From positions 17,339 to 81,338 of the forward strand of contig SVIM01000002.1 of the NCBI GenBank assembly GCA_015069485.1: 64,000 nucleotides of DNA, given 5' to 3'. The position numbers and the translations under genes were made by a program. The notes beneath the pieces are model-generated. The model searched no databases. It saw only the letters and a program-made list of their open reading frames with translations, and was not told the origin of the DNA. How positions within the stretch are numbered: the stretch's first letter is position 1; each line of letters begins with the position of its first letter. This stretch comes from Clostridiales bacterium (GTDB taxonomy: Bacteria > Bacillota > Clostridia > Christensenellales > Borkfalkiaceae). This document shows, in pieces, positions 9,741 through 18,926 of the stretch.

Positions 9741-10993
9741 AATTCTCCGGTAAGGGCAGAAAGCGCAGTATCTGCAGTAGAAAAAAGGGAAAGCTGTTCG
9801 CAGGATTTACTTTTTTCTTCAAGCATAAGGCAATATTTAACTTGCGAAAGGTTGTTTGCTCCGTAAAATTTACCTTTGCAGGTTATAAAATGCTTTGCCC
9901 TTTTTAGTACTATGCGCATTTTTTTTAAATTTTCAAAGTCTAACGCGCAAAATTTTCGGGCTTCAACTATTTTAAATGCGCCTTTCGCTCCTATACCAGG
10001 CACTCTTAAAAGCATTTCTAAAGGCGCTTTATTTACTTCTATTGGAAAATATTGCATATTTTTAAGCGCCCAAAAGCATTTAGGGTCAAATTCTTGCGAT
10101 AAATTTTCATATTCATCGCAAATTTCGCTTACTTCAAATCCGTAAAATCGAATAAGCCAATCCGCTTGGTAAAGTCTATGCTCTCGTAAAAGGCCTGCCG
10201 GCTTTGTAGGAAGTATAGGGCTTTGAACGACGGGAAGATAAGAGGAATAGTAAACCCTTTTAAGCTGCATTTTTCTATATAACGCTTCCGTTAACCGCAA
10301 AATTTGTCCGTCACGTTCCGGTGATGCGCCTATAATCATTTGCGTAGTTTGCCCTGCAGGTATGGATTTATTTACCTTAATCTTGTTTTCCTTATCGTAA
10401 AGCATTGCGTTTTGCAACCTTTTCATAGGTTCGATAAGGCTGTTTTTCGTTTTTTGCGGGGCTAACAGCTTTAAAGATTTTTCTGACGGAAGCTCAATGT
10501 TATAGCTCATTCTGTCAACGTATTTTGCCGCTTGTAGCATAAGCTCTCCGTCGGCGTGGGGGATGCCCTTTAAGTGAATATAGCCGTTAAAGTTATAAAC
10601 CTTTCTAAGCTTTATAACCGTTTGCAACAACAACTCCATAGTGTGATTGGGCGTTTTAAAAACCGCGGACGATAAAAATAATCCTTCTATATAATTTCTT
10701 TTATAAAAATTTATAACTAATTCACAAATTTCGTCCGGTGTGGTGGTAGCCCTTTCCACGTTAGCGTCGGCACGGTTTGGGCAGTATTCGCAGTTATATA
10801 TGCAGTCGTTGCTTAATAGTATTTTAAGTAAAGAAATACACCTTCCGTCAGGGGTAAAGGAGTGGCATATTCCCCCGACGGAAGCGTTGCCAATTCCGCC
10901 TTCTTTATTGCTTCGTTTCGAGCCGGAAGAGGAACAAGAAACGTCGTATTTGGCACTTTCAGTTAAAATTTGTAAACGTTTAGTATCCAACAT
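9737..10993 (-). CDS. Radical SAM protein with helix-hairpin-helix, putative DNA modification/repair
   Basis: This 418-residue protein has a radical SAM cluster motif CIYNCEYC (CxxxCxxC, about residue 63-70). It continues through a SAM barrel to a C-terminal helix-hairpin-helix (LLRVPGIGAKGAFKIVEAR) typical of DNA binding. This architecture matches TIGR03916, 'putative DNA modification/repair radical SAM protein', normally paired with the DUF4130 gene found here. Some genomes fuse the partner to a uracil-DNA glycosylase; no such domain is seen here. Two LexA-like sites lie in its promoter region, consistent with damage control. The substrate is unknown. Confidence 0.88.
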   Translation of the reverse strand: MLDTKRLQILTESAKYDVSCSSSGSKRSNKEGGIGNASVGGICHSFTPDGRCISLLKILLSNDCIYNCEYCPNRADANVERATTTPDEICELVINFYKRNYIEGLFLSSAVFKTPNHTMELLLQTVIKLRKVYNFNGYIHLKGIPHADGELMLQAAKYVDRMSYNIELPSEKSLKLLAPQKTKNSLIEPMKRLQNAMLYDKENKIKVNKSIPAGQTTQMIIGASPERDGQILRLTEALYRKMQLKRVYYSSYLPVVQSPILPTKPAGLLREHRLYQADWLIRFYGFEVSEICDEYENLSQEFDPKCFWALKNMQYFPIEVNKAPLEMLLRVPGIGAKGAFKIVEARKFCALDFENLKKMRIVLKRAKHFITCKGKFYGANNLSQVKYCLMLEEKSKSCEQLSLFSTADTALSALTGEL

Positions 10994-11308
10994 AGTATTT
11001 CTATAACCGTTTCTTTAAGTTTTGCTATTTTACAATGGTCAATTCCCGTATAAACCGAATGTAATATTAGCATTAACCCGTAACTTAAAGAAAAAACAAA
11101 TGTTTGTATAACTATATTATCATATAATTTTATCGTTGTCAAACGTTTGTTTGCAAATTATAAAAATATTTTTGCTTATTGATTTTATTAAATTTTTATG
11201 GTATAATCTATAAAAAATACAAAAAATTCACTTATATTTCATATAAAATTAATTAAAATGGTATAAAATGGTTTAAATATATAGTATAAGCAATTTTTGG
11301 AGAATATT
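10994..11308. promoter_or_regulatory. Divergent promoter region with two LexA-like sites
   Basis: This 315-base AT-rich gap has no gene. For the minus-strand radical SAM operon, TTGACA (11142-11137) and TAATAT (11119-11114) are 17 apart. The palindrome CAAACGTTTGTTTG (11140-11153) overlaps that -35, and AAACAAATGTTT (11094-11105) lies just past the inferred start of transcription. For the plus-strand response regulator, TTGATT (11179-11184) and TATAAT (11202-11207) are 17 apart. SOS control is inferred from AAAC-N4-GTTT spacing, which fits Gram-positive LexA boxes loosely. Confidence 0.6.
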
Positions 11309-11980
11309 ATGAAAATTTTAGTCGTTGACGACGAGTTGATGATAAGAACTGTTTTAAGGGAATACATTGAGTTTGAAGGAAATGAAGCCTTTGAAGCAAG
11401 CGACGGTATGGAAGCCGTTAAAATGTGTAAGGAAAACGATTTCGACATTATTTTAATGGATATTATGATGCCCAAGCTTGACGGGTTTTCTGCCGTTAAA
11501 GAAATTAAAAAGAGCAAGGACGTGCCCGTTATTATGCTTTCGGCAAGAACGGAGGAGTACGACAAGCTTTTCGGCTTTGAAATCGGCGCAGACGATTACG
11601 TAACCAAGCCCTTTTCACCTAAAGAGGTTATGGCAAGAATTAACGCCGTAACTAAACGCAAAAAAAATGAAATTGAGGCGGAGAATACCGAAATAATTAA
11701 GTTTGAAGGTTTAACGGTTAATATGGCGGGAAGAGAGGTTTACGTTGACGGAGAAAGGGTAGAGCTTACCCCGAAGGAATACGAAATTTTATTCTATTTT
11801 ATAAAGAATAGAGGAATAGCAATTTCCCGCGAGAAATTTTTAATGGACGTTTGGGGATTTGATTTTTACGGTGACGACAGAACGGTAGATACCCACATAA
11901 AAATGCTTAGAAGTAATTTAAAGCAGTACAGAAAATTTATAGTAACTTTAAGAGGGTTGGGATACAAATTTGAAGCCTAA
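11309..11980 (+). CDS. OmpR/PhoB-family response regulator
   Basis: This 223-residue two-component regulator has an N-terminal receiver domain with acidic pocket DDE (residues 7-9), phospho-acceptor Asp51 (ILMDIMMP), Thr/Lys switch residues and a C-terminal winged helix (residues about 128-222, ending RGLGYKFEA). ATG 11309 is chosen because TTGGAG lies 8 bases upstream; an in-frame TTG at 11297 would use that ribosome site as coding sequence. The kinase gene overlaps its end by 11 bases. The signal sensed is unknown. Confidence 0.95.
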   Translation: MKILVVDDELMIRTVLREYIEFEGNEAFEASDGMEAVKMCKENDFDIILMDIMMPKLDGFSAVKEIKKSKDVPVIMLSARTEEYDKLFGFEIGADDYVTKPFSPKEVMARINAVTKRKKNEIEAENTEIIKFEGLTVNMAGREVYVDGERVELTPKEYEILFYFIKNRGIAISREKFLMDVWGFDFYGDDRTVDTHIKMLRSNLKQYRKFIVTLRGLGYKFEA

Positions 11981-13403
11981 TAAAAAGCCTGCAAAGCTTA
12001 AAAAAATAAAAAGCATAAATTTTAGCTTGTGGCTTAATTTTTCGTTGTTTTCCGTAATCATTATAGTTTTAGTTACGCTTATCGTTAATTTTTTAGTCGC
12101 AGGGATTTTTGCAGAGCAGCTGCGAAGCAGGCTTTATGCTATCGGCAATAAAACTATAAACGCTTTAGAAGAAATTAACGCGTCTAACGCGTACTTGATT
12201 AATGATTATATAAAAGATATTGAATTGAGTGAAAACGCTGATATATACGTTTTTTCTGCGCAAGGTAGCGTTATTTTGCCCTTTGAAGCGCAAGTGGAAA
12301 ACGGGAAAGATTTAGTCGAGCAAATTAAACAAAAATTACAGACTGTTGATAGCGACGACGCGTTAATTTATAGCAGTAATAATAGCATTAACTTTGTTAA
12401 AAGCTTAAATGGCGAAAGCTATTTAATAATTTCGTTAAGTACGGCATTTATAAACTCTGCAATAAGATTAACGCAAAGGTATTTAATATTAATTGCCTTT
12501 ATTGCCCTTTTAATTGCCTTTATAATTTCGTATAGCCTAGCGCAAAAATTTTCAGAGCCGTTAAATAGCATTTCGAAAACTTCAATGGAGCTTGCAAAGG
12601 GCAATTACGAAGTAAATTTTACCTCTACCGAATATAGAGAATTTGCTCAGCTTTCCGACACTTTAAATTACGCCAAGGATGAAATTAAAAAATCGGGTGA
12701 TTTTCAAAAGGAATTGCTTGCAAACGTTTCGCACGATTTTAAAACTCCGCTTACTATGATAAAGGCGTACGCTTCAATGATAAAGGAAATTTCTGGTGAC
12801 GACCCTGAAAAAAGGGAAAAGCATTTACAGGTTATCATTGACGAAACCGATAGACTAACGGGGCTTGTTGACGACGTTTTAAACGTTTCTAAAATTACTA
12901 CGAATATTGATAAAATTAATAAAAAAGTATTCAATTTAACGGAATTTTTATATTCAATTATTTCAAAATTCGATTACTTGCGCGAAACGCAGGGGTATAC
13001 TTTTATGGTGGATATAACCCCCGATTTATACACCTTAGCCGACGCCGAAAAAATAGGTCAAGCAATATATAATCTTTTATCTAACGCCGTAAACTACACG
13101 GGGGAAGATAAAACCGTGTATATAACCTTAAAGGCAGACTCTATTTCGGGAAGAATAAAATTTTCCGTTCGCGATACGGGCAAGGGTATAAAAAAGGATG
13201 ATTTGCTGGAAATTTGGGATAGATATTATAGAGTAAAGGAAGCCCATTTGCGTCCCGTTCAAGGTACGGGATTAGGGCTTAATATAGTTAAAACTATATT
13301 AGATAAGCACTCGTTTGATTTTGGAGTAACTTCTGAAGTTGGTAAGGGCTCAACCTTTTGGATAGATTTCCCCGAAATTTCACCTAATATTAAAACGCAA
13401 TAA
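11970..13403 (+). CDS. Membrane sensor histidine kinase
   Basis: This 477-residue kinase partners the preceding regulator. It has two membrane helices (about 22-46 and 170-190) flanking a 120-residue extracytoplasmic sensor, then a HAMP-like linker. HisKA carries His255 in NVSHDFKTPL, and HATPase_c has N box NLLSNAVNY, G1 RDTGKGI and G2 GTGLGLNI. The start is TTG 11970, inside the 3' end of the regulator gene. A terminator follows. The extracytoplasmic domain gives no ligand clue. Confidence 0.93.
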   Translation: MKPNKKPAKLKKIKSINFSLWLNFSLFSVIIIVLVTLIVNFLVAGIFAEQLRSRLYAIGNKTINALEEINASNAYLINDYIKDIELSENADIYVFSAQGSVILPFEAQVENGKDLVEQIKQKLQTVDSDDALIYSSNNSINFVKSLNGESYLIISLSTAFINSAIRLTQRYLILIAFIALLIAFIISYSLAQKFSEPLNSISKTSMELAKGNYEVNFTSTEYREFAQLSDTLNYAKDEIKKSGDFQKELLANVSHDFKTPLTMIKAYASMIKEISGDDPEKREKHLQVIIDETDRLTGLVDDVLNVSKITTNIDKINKKVFNLTEFLYSIISKFDYLRETQGYTFMVDITPDLYTLADAEKIGQAIYNLLSNAVNYTGEDKTVYITLKADSISGRIKFSVRDTGKGIKKDDLLEIWDRYYRVKEAHLRPVQGTGLGLNIVKTILDKHSFDFGVTSEVGKGSTFWIDFPEISPNIKTQ

Positions 13404-13411
13404 AGCATAAA

Positions 13412-13440
13412 AAGGAGCTAAAATTTGTTAGCTCTTTTTT
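13412..13440 (+). terminator. Terminator after the two-component system
   Basis: Hairpin GAGCTAA...TTAGCTC with a run of T separates the kinase gene from uvrB. Confidence 0.8.
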
Positions 13441-13451
13441 ATTTATTTTAC

Positions 13452-13500
13452 TTGTAATAATTAAAAGTTTGGGTTATAATTAAAAGGGGAACGTTTGTTT
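13452..13500 (+). promoter_or_regulatory. uvrBA promoter with LexA-like box
   Basis: TTGTAA (13452-13457) and TATAAT (13475-13480) are 17 apart. GAACGTTTGTTT (13489-13500) lies at about the start of transcription and ends 2 bases before ATG 13503. It has the GAAC-N4-GTTT form of Gram-positive LexA operators and shares AACGTTTGTTT with the site at 11140-11153. uvrBA is SOS-controlled in Bacillus; LexA control here is inferred. Confidence 0.65.
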
Positions 13501-13502
13501 AT

Positions 13503-15467
13503 ATGGAATTTAAATTACATTCAAAATACAAGCCTACGGGCGATCAGCCTCAGGCAATAGAAAAATTAACCGAAGGTGTTTTAGACGGTATAAGAACGCA
13601 GGTTTTGGTGGGTGTTACGGGAAGCGGTAAAACCTTTACTATGGCTAACGTAATAAAAAACGTAAATATGCCCACCTTAGTTATTGCGCACAATAAAACG
13701 CTTGCCGCCCAACTCTGTAACGAATTTAAGGAATTTTTCCCTGAAAACAGGGTGGAATATTTTGTTTCTTACTACGATTATTATCAACCGGAAAGCTATA
13801 TTCCTTCAACGGATACTTATATAGAAAAGGATATGAGCTTGAACGACGAAATCGATAAATTAAGAAATTCTGCAACCAGCTCTTTAGGCGAAAGGGAGGA
13901 CGTAATAGTAGTTGCTTCCGTTTCGTGTATATACGGCTTGGGCGCGCCTGAAGAATATTTCCGCCTTGCAATATCCCTTCGTCCCGGCGATATTTTAGAA
14001 AGGGACGAGCTTATGCGAAAATTAGTCGCTATTCAATATCAAAGAAGAGATATCGATTTTCAGCGTTCTTCCTTCCGCGTTCGTGGCGATACCGTGGAAA
14101 TTTTCCCTGCAAGCAACTCGGAGGTTGCAATAAGGGTAGAATTTTTTGGCGACGAAATTGAAAGAATTTGCGAAGAAAACGCTTTAACAGGTAATATAAT
14201 TGCCGAATTAAAGCACGCTTTAATTTTCCCTGCAAGCCATTACGCGGTTGGTAGCGATAGGATGGAAAGAGCGCTTGCCATGATAACTGCCGATATGAAG
14301 GAAGAGGTGCAAGCATTTTACGATTCGGGTAGAATTTTAGAAGCGCAAAGGCTTGAACAGCGCACTAATTACGATTTGGAAATGATGCGGGAAATAGGTT
14401 ACTGTAGCGGTGTGGAAAATTATAGCCGTTACTTTGACGGAAGAGAGCCCGGTGAGCCTTCGTTTACACTTTTAGATTACTTCCCCGCAAATAATTTTTT
14501 AGTGTTTATTGACGAAAGCCATATGACGATACCTCAAATAAGGGCAATGTATCACGGCGACAGATCTAGAAAGGATAACTTAGTGGGTTACGGATTTAGA
14601 TTAAAATCGGCATACGATAACCGCCCGTTAACCTTTGAAGAATTTGACCAAAGAATACCTCAGCTTATATGCGTTTCAGCAACGCCTGCCCCTTACGAAA
14701 TGGAACAGTCGGGGCAAACGGTAGAGCAATTAATTCGTCCCACGGGGCTTTTAGACCCGCAGGTGACTATTCATCCCACAAAGGGGCAAATCGACCATCT
14801 GTTAGGGGAAATTAAAGAAGTTATTGCCCAACAAGGTAGGGTTTTGGTAACAACTTTAACCAAAAAAATGGCAGAAAGCTTAACCGACTATTTAAAAGAG
14901 CACGGTTTAAGCGTACGCTATATGCACAGCGACATAGATACCTTGGAAAGAATAGACATTATAAACGGATTGAGAAGCGGAGAATTTGATATTTTATGCG
15001 GTATTAACCTTTTAAGAGAGGGGTTAGACTTGCCCGAAGTTAAATTAGTGGCGATTTTAGATGCCGACAAGGAAGGCTTTTTGCGAAGCGAAACCTCTTT
15101 GGTTCAAACGATCGGCAGAGCGGCGAGAAACGCTGAAGGCAGAGTTATTATGTACGCCGATACCGTTACGGGCAGTATGAAAAGAGCTATCGCTGAAACT
15201 GAAAGAAGGCGAAAAATTCAAGACGACTATAATAAAAAACACGGAATTATTCCAAAAACTATAATTAAGGAAGTAAAAAGCTCCCTTTCTATAACGACTA
15301 AAAAGACCCTTGGGGAAGAAGTTAAATTAAAGGATATTCCAGACGAAATTGAAAAGCTTAAGGCGCTTATGAAAATTGCGTCTGCACAGCTTGATTTTGA
15401 AAAGGCTATAGAAATAAGGGATACTATTGCAGAACTTAGAAAAAAATTAGCAAAGAGCAAAAAATAA
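13503..15467 (+). CDS. uvrB: Excinuclease ABC subunit B
   Basis: UvrB is the damage-verifying helicase of nucleotide excision repair, loaded by UvrA and cut with by UvrC. At 654 residues it is the usual length. It shows Walker A GVTGSGKT (near residue 38), the beta-hairpin region [16 protein letters not shown]-box [11 protein letters not shown], motif [11 protein letters not shown] and a C-terminal UVR motif ([13 protein letters not shown]) that binds UvrC. Its stop shares a base with the uvrA start, so the two form an operon. uvrC lies 23 kb away. Confidence 0.98.
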   Translation: MEFKLHSKYKPTGDQPQAIEKLTEGVLDGIRTQVLVGVTGSGKTFTMANVIKNVNMPTLVIAHNKTLAAQLCNEFKEFFPENRVEYFVSYYDYYQPESYIPSTDTYIEKDMSLNDEIDKLRNSATSSLGEREDVIVVASVSCIYGLGAPEEYFRLAISLRPGDILERDELMRKLVAIQYQRRDIDFQRSSFRVRGDTVEIFPASNSEVAIRVEFFGDEIERICEENALTGNIIAELKHALIFPASHYAVGSDRMERALAMITADMKEEVQAFYDSGRILEAQRLEQRTNYDLEMMREIGYCSGVENYSRYFDGREPGEPSFTLLDYFPANNFLVFIDESHMTIPQIRAMYHGDRSRKDNLVGYGFRLKSAYDNRPLTFEEFDQRIPQLICVSATPAPYEMEQSGQTVEQLIRPTGLLDPQVTIHPTKGQIDHLLGEIKEVIAQQGRVLVTTLTKKMAESLTDYLKEHGLSVRYMHSDIDTLERIDIINGLRSGEFDILCGINLLREGLDLPEVKLVAILDADKEGFLRSETSLVQTIGRAARNAEGRVIMYADTVTGSMKRAIAETERRRKIQDDYNKKHGIIPKTIIKEVKSSLSITTKKTLGEEVKLKDIPDEIEKLKALMKIASAQLDFEKAIEIRDTIAELRKKLAKSKK

Positions 15468-18283
15468 TGAAAGAAGAAATATTCGTTAAAGGCGCAAAAG
15501 AAAACAACTTAAAAAATATTGACGTGCATATCCCACGCAATACCTTAACTGTTTTTACGGGGCTTTCAGGTAGCGGTAAATCAACGCTTGCCTTCGATAC
15601 TATCTTTGCAGAAGGGCAAAGAAGGTATATCGAAAGCTTGTCTTCGTATGCAAGGCAGTTTTTAGGGCAAATGGAAAAGCCTGAAGTGGAGCTTATCGAC
15701 GGGCTTTCCCCCGCAATATCCATTGATCAAAAAACCACTTCCCACAATCCACGCTCTACGGTAGGAACGGTTACTGAAATTTACGATTATTTTAGGCTTT
15801 TATTTGCAAGGGTGGGCGTGCCCCATTGCCCTAAATGTGGCAGAGAAATAAAAAAACAGTCGGTTGACGAAATTGCAGATAAGGTTATGCTAATGCCTAC
15901 GGGCAGTAAAATAATGGTAGAAGCCCCCGTGGTTAGAGGTAAAAAGGGCGAGTTTGTAAAAGAGCTTGCAAGCTATAAAAAAGGAGGCTACGGTAGGGTA
16001 AAAATCGACGGAAATATTTACGATTTACAGGAAGAAATTCATTTAGAAAGAAATATTAGACATAATATTTCAGTTATCGTAGATAGGCTTATAATTAAGG
16101 ACGGCATTTTAAAAAGACTTACCGATAGCTTAGAAAACGCTTTAAATTTAGCTTCGGGCTTGGTTATTATAGAGTGTGGAGATAACGAAGAATTGTTTTC
16201 TACAAGCTACGCTTGCCCTGATTGCGGAATTTCTATTGAAGAAATCGAGCCGAGATTATTTTCGTTTAACACCCCTTGGGGCGCATGCCCAGAATGCTCG
16301 GGTTTAGGCTATAAGCAAATTATTGACCCCGATTTAATTTGTCCCGATAAAAATAAAACCTTGCGTGAAGGTGCAATAAAGGTTAGCGGTTGGAATTTAG
16401 ATTCGTCTTCAATGACTCAAATGTATATCAATTCGCTATCTAAAGTGTATAACTTTTCTCTCGACGTGCCTGTAAAGGATTTGCCTAAAGAGGTTTACGA
16501 TATGTTAATGTGGGGCAACGGTGGCGAAAAAATAGAGCTTACCTACAACGCTTATCGTTTTTCCGGCAGTTATAAAACGGCGTGGGAAGGATTTGCCGCA
16601 AACTTGCAAAGAAGATATACTCAAACCTCTTCCGATAGCGTTAAGTTCGATATTGAGCGTTATATGCGCATTTCCGATTGTCCTTGTTGTAAGGGTAAGC
16701 GCCTTAAAAAAGAAGCGTTAGCAGTTACTGTTGGTGGTAAAAATATTGCAGAAGTATGCGATATGTCGGTTGACAGTTTAAAGAATTTTACCGACTTTGG
16801 CTTTTTTAGCGATACCGAGCATATGATAGCAGACAGTATCATAAAGGAAATTGACAATAGAATTAGCTTTTTGCAAAACGTCGGGTTAGGTTATTTAACG
16901 CTTTCGCGCAGCGCCGCAACCCTTTCGGGCGGAGTAAGTCAGCGAATAAGGTTAGCTACGCAAATAGGCAGCGCGCTTACGGGCGTTTTATATATTTTAG
17001 ACGAGCCGAGTATTGGTCTTCATCAAAGGGACAATATGAAGCTTTTACAATCGTTGCAGGGCTTGCGCGATTTGGGTAATACCTTAATAGTCGTCGAGCA
17101 CGACGAAGATACTATAAAAGCAGCCGATTATATAGTTGATATTGGACCTAAAGCAGGGGTGCACGGCGGAGAAGTAGTGGCTTGCGGAACGCAAGAAGAT
17201 ATTATGAACGAGCCTAAATCTATAACGGGCGACTATTTGGCGGGCAGAAGAAAAATAGAAGTTCCCCCCGTTAGGGTAGCGCCTGACGGAAGATGGTTAA
17301 AGGTTAAGGGATGTAGGCAAAACAACCTTAAAAATATTGATTTTGAAGTTCCCGTTGGGCTTATTACTGCCGTTACGGGCGTTTCCGGCTCTGGTAAATC
17401 AAGCATAGTAAACGAAATTATTTACCCTTATTTAGCAAACAAGTTAAACGGTGCACGTCAGCTTTTAGGTAAATGCGACGGGTTTGAAGGCGTTGAGTAC
17501 TTTGATAAAATAATTGCAATCGATCAGCAACCGATAGGAAGAACGCCCCGAAGCAATCCCGCAACCTATACGGGAGTATTTACGATGATTCGTGATTTAT
17601 TCGCTGCAACCCCCGATGCGAGAGAAAGGGGTTATAAAAGCGGAAGATTTTCGTTTAACGTTGCAGGGGGAAGATGCGAGCATTGTACCGGCGACGGGAT
17701 TTTAAAAATAGAAATGCACTTTTTGCCCGATATTTACGTGCCTTGCGAGGTTTGCGGAGGAAAAAGATATAACCGTGAAACCTTGGAGGTTAAGTATAAG
17801 GGTAAGAGTATTTCTGACGTTTTAGAAATGACTATTGAAGAAGCAACGGAATTTTTTAAGCCCGTACCCGCGATATACAACAAGCTTTCTACGCTTTGCG
17901 ACGTAGGTTTAGGTTATATAAAGCTAGGGCAAAGCGCAACTACGCTTTCGGGCGGGGAAGCGCAAAGGGTTAAGCTTGCAACCGAGCTTTCTAAACGAAC
18001 GACGGGTAAAACCTTTTATATTTTAGACGAGCCAACCACGGGGCTTCATAGCTACGACGTGGAAAAGCTTGTAAAAATTATTACAAGGCTTAGAAGCGGA
18101 GGTAACACTGTTTTAGTTATAGAGCATAATTTAGATGTTATTAAAACTGCAGACTATATTATCGATTTAGGTCCTGAAGGTGGCGACAACGGCGGTACGA
18201 TAGTCGCAGTAGGCTCGCCCGAAGAAATTGCAAAGGTGGAAAACAGCTATACCGGGCAATTTTTAAAAAATATTTTACAATAA
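15467..18283 (+). CDS. uvrA: Excinuclease ABC subunit A
   Basis: UvrA is the dimeric ABC ATPase that finds lesions and loads UvrB. The 938-residue protein has two ABC modules with Walker A GLSGSGKS (near residue 31) and GVSGSGKS (near 640). Three Cys4 zinc modules are visible: CPKC...; CPDC...CPEC; and CEHC...CEVC. The second signature is the normal LSGGEAQR. The first reads LSGGVSQR, with Val490 where Glu is nearly invariant. Otherwise the sequence is intact. It is followed by a strong terminator. Confidence 0.98.
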   Translation: MKEEIFVKGAKENNLKNIDVHIPRNTLTVFTGLSGSGKSTLAFDTIFAEGQRRYIESLSSYARQFLGQMEKPEVELIDGLSPAISIDQKTTSHNPRSTVGTVTEIYDYFRLLFARVGVPHCPKCGREIKKQSVDEIADKVMLMPTGSKIMVEAPVVRGKKGEFVKELASYKKGGYGRVKIDGNIYDLQEEIHLERNIRHNISVIVDRLIIKDGILKRLTDSLENALNLASGLVIIECGDNEELFSTSYACPDCGISIEEIEPRLFSFNTPWGACPECSGLGYKQIIDPDLICPDKNKTLREGAIKVSGWNLDSSSMTQMYINSLSKVYNFSLDVPVKDLPKEVYDMLMWGNGGEKIELTYNAYRFSGSYKTAWEGFAANLQRRYTQTSSDSVKFDIERYMRISDCPCCKGKRLKKEALAVTVGGKNIAEVCDMSVDSLKNFTDFGFFSDTEHMIADSIIKEIDNRISFLQNVGLGYLTLSRSAATLSGGVSQRIRLATQIGSALTGVLYILDEPSIGLHQRDNMKLLQSLQGLRDLGNTLIVVEHDEDTIKAADYIVDIGPKAGVHGGEVVACGTQEDIMNEPKSITGDYLAGRRKIEVPPVRVAPDGRWLKVKGCRQNNLKNIDFEVPVGLITAVTGVSGSGKSSIVNEIIYPYLANKLNGARQLLGKCDGFEGVEYFDKIIAIDQQPIGRTPRSNPATYTGVFTMIRDLFAATPDARERGYKSGRFSFNVAGGRCEHCTGDGILKIEMHFLPDIYVPCEVCGGKRYNRETLEVKYKGKSISDVLEMTIEEATEFFKPVPAIYNKLSTLCDVGLGYIKLGQSATTLSGGEAQRVKLATELSKRTTGKTFYILDEPTTGLHSYDVEKLVKIITRLRSGGNTVLVIEHNLDVIKTADYIIDLGPEGGDNGGTIVAVGSPEEIAKVENSYTGQFLKNILQ

Positions 18284-18296
18284 ATATCAGATAATT

Positions 18297-18327
18297 AAAA
18301 AACGGCGAATTTTTTCGCCGTTTTTTT
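18297..18327 (+). terminator. Terminator after uvrA
   Basis: AAAAAACGGCGAA / TTCGCCGTTTTTTT: GC stem with A-run and T-run on both sides, likely bidirectional. Confidence 0.88.
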
Positions 18328-18387
18328 GTGTCGGAAAATTGTAATTTAGAATACTTATAATTAAAGAAAGTTAAGGAGAGTGCACAC

Positions 18388-18894
18388 ATTAAGCCTTTAA
18401 ACGTTTTAAAACCGTACCCTACGACGGACGGAATTTTACCTGATTGCTATTCGTTAAAGTTAATTTCACCTGCTTACGCTTCGTCGCAAAGCGAGCTAAA
18501 TACAATATTGCAATATACCTATCACGGCTATTTTATAAACGCTTTAGGGCTTAAAAAATATGCCGAAGTATTAGAGCAAGTTTCTATTTGCGAAATGATA
18601 CACCTAAAGCTTTTAGGCGAAACTATACTTGCTTTGGGGGCACAGCCAATATATACTTACAATCCGCCTTGCGCATTTAACTTCTATTCTACTAAATTCG
18701 TAAGCTATTCAACCTCGCCGATACATATTTTTGAAGATAGCGTTAGGGCGGAAGCAGACGCTATACGCAGTTATAAAAAAATTTATTCAAATTTAAAAAA
18801 CGAGCATGTAAAGGAAATAATTTACAGAATTATTGAAGATGAAGAACTGCATTTGCAAACCTTTAAACAAATTTTATGCACTATTAAAGGTTGA
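18388..18894 (+). CDS. Ferritin-like (CotJC/manganese-catalase-related) protein with ATT start
   Basis: This 168-residue four-helix protein belongs to the Clostridial ferritin-like group that begins 'MKPLNVLKPYP' and has metal-binding Glu/His pairs: EMIHLKLLGE, then RAEADAIRSYKKI, then EDEELHLQ. The conserved N-terminus is read from ATT 18388 (KPLNVLKPYP follows). There is no ATG, GTG or TTG in frame between the stop at 18358 and 18388, and AAGGAGAG sits 7-8 bases upstream. A TTG at 18508 would delete 40 conserved residues. Either ATT is the start or the ATG has mutated. Metal and substrate are unknown. Confidence 0.75.
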   Translation: MKPLNVLKPYPTTDGILPDCYSLKLISPAYASSQSELNTILQYTYHGYFINALGLKKYAEVLEQVSICEMIHLKLLGETILALGAQPIYTYNPPCAFNFYSTKFVSYSTSPIHIFEDSVRAEADAIRSYKKIYSNLKNEHVKEIIYRIIEDEELHLQTFKQILCTIKG

Positions 18895-18918
18895 CACGGC
18901 TTATCTTAATGATATAAA
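18891..18918 (+). promoter_or_regulatory. Promoter of the flavoprotein pair
   Basis: TTGACA (18891-18896), overlapping the previous stop, and TATAAA (18913-18918) are 16 bases apart, ahead of ATG 18927. Confidence 0.6.
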
Positions 18919-18926
18919 ATAAAAAT

